A stretch of 64,000 nucleotides of DNA. It comes from Rubrivivax sp. (GTDB lineage: Bacteria; Pseudomonadota; Gammaproteobacteria; Burkholderiales; Burkholderiaceae_C). Position 1 is the stretch's first letter. Each line of letters starts with the position of its first letter. A program made the position numbers and the translations under genes. The notes below the pieces were generated by a model. That model was not told where the DNA came from. It worked only from the letters and a program-made list of their open reading frames with translations, and ran no database searches. Location of the stretch: assembly GCA_022843905.1 (NCBI GenBank), contig JALHMT010000001.1, positions 62,001 to 126,000 of the forward strand, given 5' to 3'. Below, one piece after another: positions 56,612-64,000 of this stretch.

Positions 56612-57306
56612 GACGACGCCCCCCAGCGCGGCGCGTGGCTCAGCACGTGCGCCTTCAGCGTCATCTGGATGGCGGGCCACTCCGAGTTGTCCAGCGACAG
56701 CGAGGACCACTGCAGCGCTTCGGCGTGGCGCTCGAACTGTGTCAGCAGCGTGTGCAGTTCGCCGTAGCTGCCGCTCACCTTCAGCGTGATGGGCAGTCGG
56801 TACAGGCGCGGCAGCCCGGCGACCGCCTGGGGGGCCGGCGTGCCTGCAGACCCAACAGCGCTGGCGGCGGGCAGGGCGGCCGTGGCCGACGGCGCGGCGG
56901 CAGCCGTCTCCCGGTCGGCGGAGAGGTCGAGCTCGAGCAGCCGGGCCGAGCCCACGGTGGCGGTGATGGCGCGCAGCGTTTCGGGCAGGCGTGCGGATTC
57001 GGCCACGCGCTGGCGCAGCACGCCGGCATCGCCCTGGGCCGTCAGCAACCGCTGGCGCCACAGCACTTCCTGCTCGCGCAGCAGCGCGACCTGCGCCGGG
57101 TCGGGCTGGCCACCCAGTCGCGCGGCCTGCAGGCGCTTGTCGAGGGCCTGTGTCTCGGCCGCCGTGCGCTTGACCTTCTTTTCCAGCGGCGCGGTGACCA
57201 GCGCATCGGCCAGTGCCAGCAGCGCGCCCAGCGTGCCCGCCACCAGCATCAGCTTTTCGCGCAGCGGACGCAGGGCCCACCAGGCCTTGAAGCGATCGGC
57301 CTTCAT
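56608..57306 (-). CDS. mshJ: MSHA biogenesis protein MshJ (PilO-like)
   Basis: 232 residues: one N-terminal helix (LREKLMLVAGTLGALLALADAL), a coiled-coil stretch and a periplasmic ferredoxin-like domain (LPITLKVSGSYGELHTLLTQFE) as in PilO. The start overlaps the preceding stop by 4 bp. Part of the inner-membrane alignment complex. Confidence 0.85.
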   Translation of the reverse strand: MKADRFKAWWALRPLREKLMLVAGTLGALLALADALVTAPLEKKVKRTAAETQALDKRLQAARLGGQPDPAQVALLREQEVLWRQRLLTAQGDAGVLRQRVAESARLPETLRAITATVGSARLLELDLSADRETAAAAPSATAALPAASAVGSAGTPAPQAVAGLPRLYRLPITLKVSGSYGELHTLLTQFERHAEALQWSSLSLDNSEWPAIQMTLKAHVLSHAPRWGASS

Positions 57307-57854
57307 GGCTGGGCCGCCGTGGCGCGCATCGAAAAGCGAAGCAGCGGCGCCGTGCCCTTGTCCTGCTTGACCTCGATCGAACGCGCCGGCAATGGCGCGA
57401 AACGGTCCTGCGCGCCCCAGGCCTGCACGAAGCCGTTGACGGCCTGCGGCGACGTGGCCAGGCCCTCGATGTGCACGGCGCCGGCGCGGTCGACGTCGAT
57501 GTGGCTCAGGCTGATCTCGGCGGCGGCCAGCAGGCCCAGTCGGTCCAGCCACTGCGACGCGCTCAGGCCCTGGCGTGCCGTGCCTTGCGATGCGGCAGCG
57601 ATGGCGGCCTCGAGCTGCAGGGCCTGGCGCTGCAGGTCGGCCACCAGCGCGGTGGTGGGCGGTGGCGCCTTGTCGGCCTGCCGCAGCTGCTGCTGCAGCG
57701 CCTGGCGCTGTGCTTCAGCCGTCTGCAACTCGGTCTGCAGCGACCACGCATAGGCCCCCATCGCCCCGGCGCCCAGCACCAGGGCCAGGGCGGCCAGCGG
57801 CAGGCTGTGGTCGCGCCGCGGCAGCAGCCTGGCGGCGTCGAAGAGCTCGATCAT
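57303..57854 (-). CDS. PilN-like pilus assembly protein (second MshI-type subunit)
   Basis: 183 residues. A short cytoplasmic start (IELFDAARLLPRRD, comparable to the PilN tail that binds PilM), one membrane helix, coiled coil, then a small periplasmic domain (AAAEISLSHIDVDRAGAVHIEG). Overlaps both neighbours by 4 bp. Equivalent of PilN in the PilMNO set. Confidence 0.8.
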   Translation of the reverse strand: MIELFDAARLLPRRDHSLPLAALALVLGAGAMGAYAWSLQTELQTAEAQRQALQQQLRQADKAPPPTTALVADLQRQALQLEAAIAAASQGTARQGLSASQWLDRLGLLAAAEISLSHIDVDRAGAVHIEGLATSPQAVNGFVQAWGAQDRFAPLPARSIEVKQDKGTAPLLRFSMRATAAQP

Positions 57855-58873
57855 GCCGGCTGCTCCGCTGTGCGGGCTTCGGAGGCCGCGGTCGCGGACT
57901 GCGCGTCGATCAGCCGTGCCGCGGCCACGCAGGCCAGTGCGGTGAGGTCGTTGTCGCCATCGACATGTTCGCGCGTGGTGCCGCTCATCTCCATCACCTC
58001 GGCCAGGTCGAACAGGCGGGCGTTCAGCGGCAGGCTGGCGCGCACCGATTCGCGTGCCGCGGGCGGCAGCGAAGGCATCGAGGCCAGCACGTGGCGGATG
58101 GCCAGCTGCGTGGCCTGGCGCTCGAAGTGGTCGGCGGTGCGCTGGATGTGCAGCGCCAGGTGTTCCTCGAACTCGGCCTCGTCGCGCGGCTGGCGCACCG
58201 GCAGGGCCAGCGTGCGCAGGGCGCAGAACTCGCCGCGCCAGACCAGGCCGATGCAGATGTCGCCGCCGATGAAGGCCAGCACGACGCGGCCGTCGGTGTC
58301 CTGGGCGTGCAGCAGGGCCATGCCGCGCAGCGCACTGTCGCTGACGTCGATGTGGCGCAGCTTCACGCCGATGTCCTTCAGCTGCTTCATCTGCGCGCGC
58401 ACCGGCTCCACGCGTGCCGCCACGGCCAGCACCAGCGGCCGAACGGCGTCGTTGATGCGCGGCAGCGGCAGCGCGGTGGCCAGCAGTGCGTCGGGCTCGG
58501 CTTCCAGCGCCTCGGCCAGCGGCCAGCGCACGGCCAGCGAGAGCTCCTCGTCGGGCACTTCGGGTCGGTCCAGGGTCTGGATGTGGCGGTCGGCGCCGCG
58601 CAGCACCAGCACGGCCTGGCTGCCGGCGAAGAGCTTGCGCTCGCGCCAGCCGCGCAGGTCGGCCGGTGCGCACTCGGCCACCGCGGCCAGGCGGGGCTGT
58701 GCACCGGGCGCGCCGGCTTCCACGCGTGCGGCCATGCAGCGCTCGCCCAGCGACACGGCGGTGAAGGCCTGGCGCGCGCCGGGCGCGAACCAGCGCGCCC
58801 AGGGCCGGGCGGCCGGGGCTTGGCGGGCCGCCGCCTGGGCGGCGCGGATCGCGGTCTGCGCGTCAGTGTGCAT
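57851..58873 (-). CDS. mshI: MSHA biogenesis protein MshI (PilM-like)
   Basis: 340 residues, soluble, actin-like fold of the PilM/MshI kind: AVLVLRGADRHIQTLDRPEVPDEEL, AVRWPLAEAL, HIDVSDSALRGMALL and LAFIGGDICIGLVWRG. Sits at the cytoplasmic face, bound to the PilN-like protein. First of a tightly overlapping mshI-pilN-mshJ-mshK-mshL row. Confidence 0.85.
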   Translation of the reverse strand: MHTDAQTAIRAAQAAARQAPAARPWARWFAPGARQAFTAVSLGERCMAARVEAGAPGAQPRLAAVAECAPADLRGWRERKLFAGSQAVLVLRGADRHIQTLDRPEVPDEELSLAVRWPLAEALEAEPDALLATALPLPRINDAVRPLVLAVAARVEPVRAQMKQLKDIGVKLRHIDVSDSALRGMALLHAQDTDGRVVLAFIGGDICIGLVWRGEFCALRTLALPVRQPRDEAEFEEHLALHIQRTADHFERQATQLAIRHVLASMPSLPPAARESVRASLPLNARLFDLAEVMEMSGTTREHVDGDNDLTALACVAAARLIDAQSATAASEARTAEQPA

Positions 58874-58997
58874 CGGGGCATGATGGCGGCGCTGCAGTGC
58901 GGCAGCGTCCGGAAATCAGGCTGCTTTGCGGCCCACTTCGGTGCTCGCGTGCAGGGATCGGGCCCGGCGGGGCGCTGTGCAGCGTGGCGATGCGGCC

Positions 58998-61900
58998 TTA
59001 CCAGGTCTCGCGCCGCAGCACCGTGTCGCGGTTCGGCGAACCCCAGGTCAGCAGGGCCGCCGGACCGGTGCCGGTGCTGCCGCCCAGCAGCCAGGGCAGG
59101 GGCAGCGCCTGCACGGGGGTGGCTCCAGGCGCGCAGGCGTTGCCGACGGCCGCTGCGCCGGCCAGCCGCAGAAGCTGTCGCCCATGCTGGCCGTTCGGCG
59201 TGCCCGGCAGCGTCAACCAGGCCCGCCCGCCGGCGGTGGTGACGGCAGCAGCCACCGGCGCGGCGCAGAGCCCGGCCGTGTCGAACACGCCCGTCGCAGA
59301 CTCCACGCCCAGGTGCTGCGGCGACACGGTGACGCAGCCACGGTCCTCGGTCATCGTGACCCAGCCGGCGTCGCTCCAGCGCTGCAGGTGCAGCAGCGGT
59401 CGCACGCCGCTGCGCGCGTCGCCGTGCGCCGGGGCCACCATCAGCCGGCCGCTGTGGAAGACGCTGCCCAGGTCGAAGGGCACGGCCAGCTGCGTCGCGC
59501 TGGTGCTCAGCGACGGGTTGCCGGCCACGGCGGCCTCGCTGGCGTCGGTGACGGCCAGGCTCCAGCCCCAGGCGGGCGTGAGGCTGGCCGTCACGCTGCC
59601 GGCGGGCAGGTCGAGCAGGAAACGGTCGGTGCTGCTGGCGTCCAGCCGCGCCAGGCCGCCGCCGAGGTCGCTCACGCCGAAGGCGCCGAAGGAGCGCGAC
59701 AGGGTCGCGCCACCGGTGCCCGAGACCTGCAGGTCGGGCACGATGCCGCCCCCGGGCGCCAGCTTCATCAGCGCGCCGCTCCAGTAGCTGGTGATCGCGC
59801 CGGCGGCATTGCGCGCCGTGAGGGTCACGCGCGGCGGCGTGGCCCAGCCGAAGCCCTGGCCGATGAAGGTGGCGCCGCTGCCGGCGGCCAGGCACGCCCC
59901 GTTGGCGGTGGCGAAGCGGCCGTCGGTCGTCACGCTGGCCGTCAGGCTGTCGGGCACGAAGCGGCCGGCGGTGACCAGGGCCGACTCGATGCGGCGCGCG
60001 GCGGCGGCGGTGTCCGTCGCGTCGACGTCGGCGTAGGCCGTGTCCGTCAGCCGCAGCGACACCGCGCCCACCTCGGCGTAGCTCACGGCGTTGTTCAGCC
60101 ACACGCCGCCGGTCGCGCTGGAAGCCGGCACCGTCAGCGTGGCCGCTGTGCAGCCGGCGGGCAGCGCGCAGCCGGCGGTGGCCAGCAAGGGCGTGCCGTC
60201 GTAGGCCGTCATCAGCGCATCGCCCGCGTCGCGCGCCTCGGCCCGTACGGTGAAGGGCCGGCCTGCGCGGTGCACCACGCCGCCCGCGGCCGAGGCGTTG
60301 TCCAGCGCGCGCGTGGTGCCGGGGCTGGCGGCGTCGGCGTCGGTGGCGGCCAGCGTGAAGCGGGCCGGGATGATGGCCAGCGCGTCGCCGCTGCAGGCCG
60401 TGGTGGTGACCGGCGGCGTGGCACTCGAGGTGTGCACCATCTTCAGGCGCATCACCCGCGTGCCGGTGGTCGGCGCGGTGACGTTGACGCTGGCGCGGGA
60501 CGCGTTGCTGAACACCGCGCTGCCGGCCGGCGCCACGTCGATCCAGCTCGAACGGCAGCTGCCGCTGACCGCGCCGCTGTCGTTGCGCGCGTCGATCCAG
60601 GTCAGCGTGACCGTGCCGCTGAAGCCGGGGTGCAGCCCGGGGCCGGTGGACGCCAGCGCCACCACGTCGACGGTGCCCGCCACGCCGGCCACGCGCGTCG
60701 TGAGCGGCCCGCTGGTGCTGCCGGCGGCGGTGCCGCTGTCGAAGGCGTCGAAGCCGGCCGGTGTCAGCGCGGCCATCGTCGTCGTCGCCCAGTTGGGGCC
60801 GAATTCGCTGGTGTTGCCGGCGGTGTGGGTGGCGGTGGCGGTCAGGGGGTCGCCCACCACCACCTGCCCTGCCGGGATGGTCAGCGTGCCGCTGAACTGG
60901 CCCTGGCCATCGGCGGTCAGCACCCCCAGCAGGACCTGACCTTCACCATGGCCCGAGCCGTCGGGCGCGGCGCGGAAGATCTCCACCCTCGAGTTCGCGA
61001 ACACGGCGTTGCCCGTGCCGGTGCCGACGTGGCCGAACACCCGAAGGGCGGTGCCTGCCGTGTCCACGCCGGCGCCCGCGATCACGGGGTGGTCCATGCC
61101 GGCGTTGGGCGCGCTCGAGAGCGTGCCGTCGTTGGCCGTCACGCCGTCGGCGTTGAGGTCGATGCCCAGCCACAGGTTGCCATGGATGCTGTTGGACAGG
61201 ATGCGCGAAGCCTGGGCCGTGACGCGCACGCCATGGCCCTGGTTGCCGACGATCTGGTTGCCCTCCACGAGGTGGTTGCTGCCGCCGCGCAGGTCGATGC
61301 CGCTGTCGAAGGCGCTCTGCCCGCCGCCGTTGGGCAGCGTCGAGGTGCCTGCAGCGTTCAGCCCGACCAGGTTGCCCTGCACGGTGACACTGCTGCCGGC
61401 GACGAAGATGCCGCCCGTGAAGCCGGCCACGTTGCCCGACACCACGTTGCCCTCGCCCGGTGCCATGCCCCCGATGCGGTGCCCGGTGCCGCCGGCCGAA
61501 GAGATGCCCCAGCGGCCGTTGCCTACTGCCGCCGTGCCGTCGGCGTTGGTGCCGATGCGGTTGCCCAGCACGGTCACGGTGCCGTTGGCCACCCACAGTC
61601 CTGCGCCGCCATTGCCCGACAGCACGTTGCGCTGCGCCGGCTGGACGCCGCCGATGACGATGCCCGTGCCGCCGGCCACCTGGATGCCTCCGGTGGTACT
61701 GCCTGCTGGGCCGTTGCGGCGCGCTGTCTGCCCGTCGGGCTGCAGGCCGATCACGTTGCCCTCGATGACCACGTCGTTGGCGTTGATCAGGATGCCCGCC
61801 TGCCCAAAGCCGCCGATGACCAGGCCGCGCACGGTGGTGCCGGCCGCGGTGATCGACAGCCCGTTGGCGAAACTCGGTCCGTTGCTGCCCATCAGCTCGA

Positions 61901-64000
61901 CCCACGGCGCCAGCGTCCAGCCCGGCTGGGTCTGGGCATCGATGACCATGGCGCGTGCCACCGTGGGCAAGGCGGTGGCCGGCGTGATGGTGCAGCCCGC
62001 TGCGGCCTGCGCCGTGCAGCCGGGGATGGCGAAGGCCACGGTCGGCGTCTGCGGCAGCGTCGTCCAGGCGTTCAGCTCGGCGATCGCCGCGCGCAGCGAG
62101 CAGAAGCCGGCGGCGGTCAGGCACTGGCCATCGCCGATGTCGGCGTCCACGTCGTCGGCGTTGGTGTTGACGACGAAGTCCACCACCAGGCCGGTGAACT
62201 GCGCGCCGAATTCCGAGGTGTTGCCGCTGCTGTCGGTGGCCGTGCCGGTGAGGCGGGTGCCCATGCGCAGCGCGCTCACCGGCATCGTCAGCGTGCCGTC
62301 GAAAGTGCCGTCGGCACGCGTCGTCAGCGCGCCCAGGTAGCGCCGTCCTTCGCCGAAGCCCGAAGGGTCGTTGTCCGACTCGAAGAACTCGACGCGCACA
62401 CCCCCGAACAGGCTCTGGCCTGCCGCGCTGCCGACGTGACCCTTGAGCGTCAACTGGTCGCCGCGTGCGCGGGCTTCGGTGATCACGGGATGGTCCATCA
62501 GCTGGTTGGGTCCGCCGCTCGTCTTGGCGCCGTCGTTGGCCGTCACGCCGTTGTTGCCGAGGTCGATGCCGATGCTGCCGTTGCTGTCGACGGTGTTGCC
62601 CAGGATGGCGGCACCGCTGCCGCCGCTCACCAGCACGCCGCGGTCGCCGTTGAAGGCGATCCGGTTGCCTTCGCCTGTGCCCGTCCCGCCGATGGTGTTC
62701 GCGCTGCCGCCCTGGACCTCGATGCCGTCGTCGGCGTTCGGCACGCCGGCCGTGCCGGCGGCGTTGGTGCCGATCAGGTTGCCGCGAATCGTCGTGCCTC
62801 TGGTGAGGGCGCCGATGTCGATGCCGTCATCGGCGTTGCCGCTGACCACGTTGCCCTGGCCGGCAGCGCTGCCGCCGATCTGCGTGCCCGTCGCGGAGCC
62901 GGTCACCTGGATGCCGTCGCCCCGGTTGGCCACGGCGGCGGTGCCGGCGGCGTTCAGGCCGATGGTGTTGCCGTGCAGCACCGTGGACGACGTGCTGCCG
63001 AACAGCCTCACGCCGTGCTGCAGGTTGCCCGAGATGACGTTGCGTGCCGCCGCGCTGTCGCCACCGATCGTCACGTTGGCACTGCTGGCCACGTCGATGC
63101 CGGCGTATCCGCCGTTGCCCGTGTTGTTGCCCACGGCCGCCGTGCCCTCGCGGTTGGTGCCGATGTGGTTGCCTCGGATGACGGTGCCGTTGGAACCGCT
63201 GTCCAGGTAGATGCCGGCCTTGGTGTTGCCCGAAATCACGTTGCGGTCGTTGGCGCCGAGGCCGCCGATGACGTTGCTGGTCGACGAGCCGATGTAGATG
63301 CCGCTGTCGCGGTTGCCCGCCGCGGTGCTGCCCGCCGCGTCGATGCCCATGTGGTTGCCCGCGATGACGTGGCTGCCGCCGCCCCAGATCGACACCCCGG
63401 CGTAGAAGCCGCCGATGGCCAGACCGCGCACCGCGCTGCCGGTGGCGCCGATCTGCAATCCGGCGGTGCTCCCACTGGTGGCGCTGCCATCCAGTCTCAC
63501 CACCGGCACGGCGGTCCAGCCCGGCTGCGCCTGTGCGTCGATCACCATCGCGGTGGCGACGGGGGGCAGCCCTGCGACCGGCACGACCGTGGCGACGCCG
63601 CCGCTGAAGAAGTTGTAGGCAGTGCGCAGGCCGCCGGCGAGGTTCAGCGAGCCGCCCCCGCCGCTGCTGCCGTTGGACAGCATGAACACCACGTGCTCGA
63701 TGCCCGCTGTGCGCCCTGCGGTGGCCAGCGTGCCGTCGTCCCCCAGCGCATTGGCGTTGGCGATGGCCTGCCGCAGCGAGCCCTGACCGCTGTCGTTGGT
63801 GTTGACGACGGTGCTGAAGTGGTAGCCGAAGTCCAGTCCCGACGCGCCAGCGTCGACGGTCGAGACGCTGGAGACGCTGTGCAGGTGCGGGTCGAGCAGG
63901 TCGCAGCGCTTGACCGTGCCGACCAGCGGATCGCCGAACACCCCGTTGTCGCAGGCCACCCCGCCGGTGGCCACGCGCATCGTCCAGGTGGAGCCCAGCC
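58998..64000 (-). CDS. Giant MshQ-like protein with beta-helix repeats and DUF6701 C-terminus, 5' partial
   Basis: At least 1,666 residues; the frame is open to the window edge, so the N-terminus is missing. From the visible start: a Cna/SdrD-like module end (DFGYHFST), two beta-helix blocks each opened by an SLRQAI/SLRAAI motif (DSGQGSLRQAIANANA and CSLRAAIAELNA) with many N-x-I-G-G/G-N-x-I/V-S-G-N turns, then a C-terminal domain with the MshQ/DUF6701 layout (FHSGRLMVAP, TWGSPNRDTVLRRETW end). MshQ is a pilus-associated adhesin-like protein. Position just upstream of mshI supports this. The beta-helix insert is much larger than in MshQ proteins I know. Confidence 0.8.
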   Translation of the reverse strand, partial: LGSTWTMRVATGGVACDNGVFGDPLVGTVKRCDLLDPHLHSVSSVSTVDAGASGLDFGYHFSTVVNTNDSGQGSLRQAIANANALGDDGTLATAGRTAGIEHVVFMLSNGSSGGGGSLNLAGGLRTAYNFFSGGVATVVPVAGLPPVATAMVIDAQAQPGWTAVPVVRLDGSATSGSTAGLQIGATGSAVRGLAIGGFYAGVSIWGGGSHVIAGNHMGIDAAGSTAAGNRDSGIYIGSSTSNVIGGLGANDRNVISGNTKAGIYLDSGSNGTVIRGNHIGTNREGTAAVGNNTGNGGYAGIDVASSANVTIGGDSAAARNVISGNLQHGVRLFGSTSSTVLHGNTIGLNAAGTAAVANRGDGIQVTGSATGTQIGGSAAGQGNVVSGNADDGIDIGALTRGTTIRGNLIGTNAAGTAGVPNADDGIEVQGGSANTIGGTGTGEGNRIAFNGDRGVLVSGGSGAAILGNTVDSNGSIGIDLGNNGVTANDGAKTSGGPNQLMDHPVITEARARGDQLTLKGHVGSAAGQSLFGGVRVEFFESDNDPSGFGEGRRYLGALTTRADGTFDGTLTMPVSALRMGTRLTGTATDSSGNTSEFGAQFTGLVVDFVVNTNADDVDADIGDGQCLTAAGFCSLRAAIAELNAWTTLPQTPTVAFAIPGCTAQAAAGCTITPATALPTVARAMVIDAQTQPGWTLAPWVELMGSNGPSFANGLSITAAGTTVRGLVIGGFGQAGILINANDVVIEGNVIGLQPDGQTARRNGPAGSTTGGIQVAGGTGIVIGGVQPAQRNVLSGNGGAGLWVANGTVTVLGNRIGTNADGTAAVGNGRWGISSAGGTGHRIGGMAPGEGNVVSGNVAGFTGGIFVAGSSVTVQGNLVGLNAAGTSTLPNGGGQSAFDSGIDLRGGSNHLVEGNQIVGNQGHGVRVTAQASRILSNSIHGNLWLGIDLNADGVTANDGTLSSAPNAGMDHPVIAGAGVDTAGTALRVFGHVGTGTGNAVFANSRVEIFRAAPDGSGHGEGQVLLGVLTADGQGQFSGTLTIPAGQVVVGDPLTATATHTAGNTSEFGPNWATTTMAALTPAGFDAFDSGTAAGSTSGPLTTRVAGVAGTVDVVALASTGPGLHPGFSGTVTLTWIDARNDSGAVSGSCRSSWIDVAPAGSAVFSNASRASVNVTAPTTGTRVMRLKMVHTSSATPPVTTTACSGDALAIIPARFTLAATDADAASPGTTRALDNASAAGGVVHRAGRPFTVRAEARDAGDALMTAYDGTPLLATAGCALPAGCTAATLTVPASSATGGVWLNNAVSYAEVGAVSLRLTDTAYADVDATDTAAAARRIESALVTAGRFVPDSLTASVTTDGRFATANGACLAAGSGATFIGQGFGWATPPRVTLTARNAAGAITSYWSGALMKLAPGGGIVPDLQVSGTGGATLSRSFGAFGVSDLGGGLARLDASSTDRFLLDLPAGSVTASLTPAWGWSLAVTDASEAAVAGNPSLSTSATQLAVPFDLGSVFHSGRLMVAPAHGDARSGVRPLLHLQRWSDAGWVTMTEDRGCVTVSPQHLGVESATGVFDTAGLCAAPVAAAVTTAGGRAWLTLPGTPNGQHGRQLLRLAGAAAVGNACAPGATPVQALPLPWLLGGSTGTGPAALLTWGSPNRDTVLRRETW

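Overview
The window looks like the chromosome of a high-GC betaproteobacterium, most likely Burkholderiales of the Rubrivivax/Leptothrix/Ideonella type. This is inferred from the very GC-rich coding, the serS, argJ and ubiE neighbourhoods, a Bug-type solute-binding protein, an exosortase-B (XrtB) exopolysaccharide locus, PEP-CTERM proteins and an MSHA-type pilus cluster. Nearly all of it is coding. No phage, insertion sequence, CRISPR array or rRNA was seen, and no gene-free stretch exceeds about 300 bases.

1-20.4 kb holds housekeeping and transport genes. They are the 3' end of ispH, serS followed by a tRNA-Ser(CGA) with a perfect 17-bp hairpin, a subtilase without a signal peptide, an M23 peptidase, a GST, a GntR/FAH-hydrolase/Bug group around a palindromic candidate operator, a lipoprotein hydrolase, argJ, an MFS exporter and a PEP-CTERM protein. 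A glycerol-3-phosphate uptake operon ugpB-(terminator)-ugpA-ugpE-ugpC-ugpQ follows. At 20.7-26.4 kb lies a 1,329-residue FAD/Fe-S oxidoreductase followed by a DUF971 protein, ubiE and a short Tim44-like protein.

26.6-43.8 kb is a complete-looking exopolysaccharide locus, all on the + strand. The order is epsD-epsE-epsF-epsG-xrtB-epsI (export, chain length, kinase, exosortase B), then a GDP-fucose synthase, a flippase, a glycosyltransferase, a methyltransferase, a Wzy/ligase-like protein, a GT2, an AsnB-like amidotransferase and two more glycosyltransferases. EpsG carries an N-terminal module whose two 24-residue halves and 5-residue spacer match the c-di-GMP-binding MshEN layout. Downstream lie two near-identical secreted lipoproteins with an EF-hand-like loop, a zinc-ribbon protein with a PEP-CTERM-like tail, a secreted subtilase ending in 11 exact EGFVLT repeats, and a membrane GGDEF-EAL protein.

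54.3-64 kb is a - strand MSHA-pilus group: a giant MshQ-like protein with beta-helix repeats (running off the window), mshI, a PilN-like gene, mshJ, mshK and mshL. The right half thus groups surface genes (polysaccharide, exosortase, secreted enzymes, pilus) with c-di-GMP elements. A shared c-di-GMP-controlled attachment/biofilm programme is an attractive inference, not something the sequence proves.
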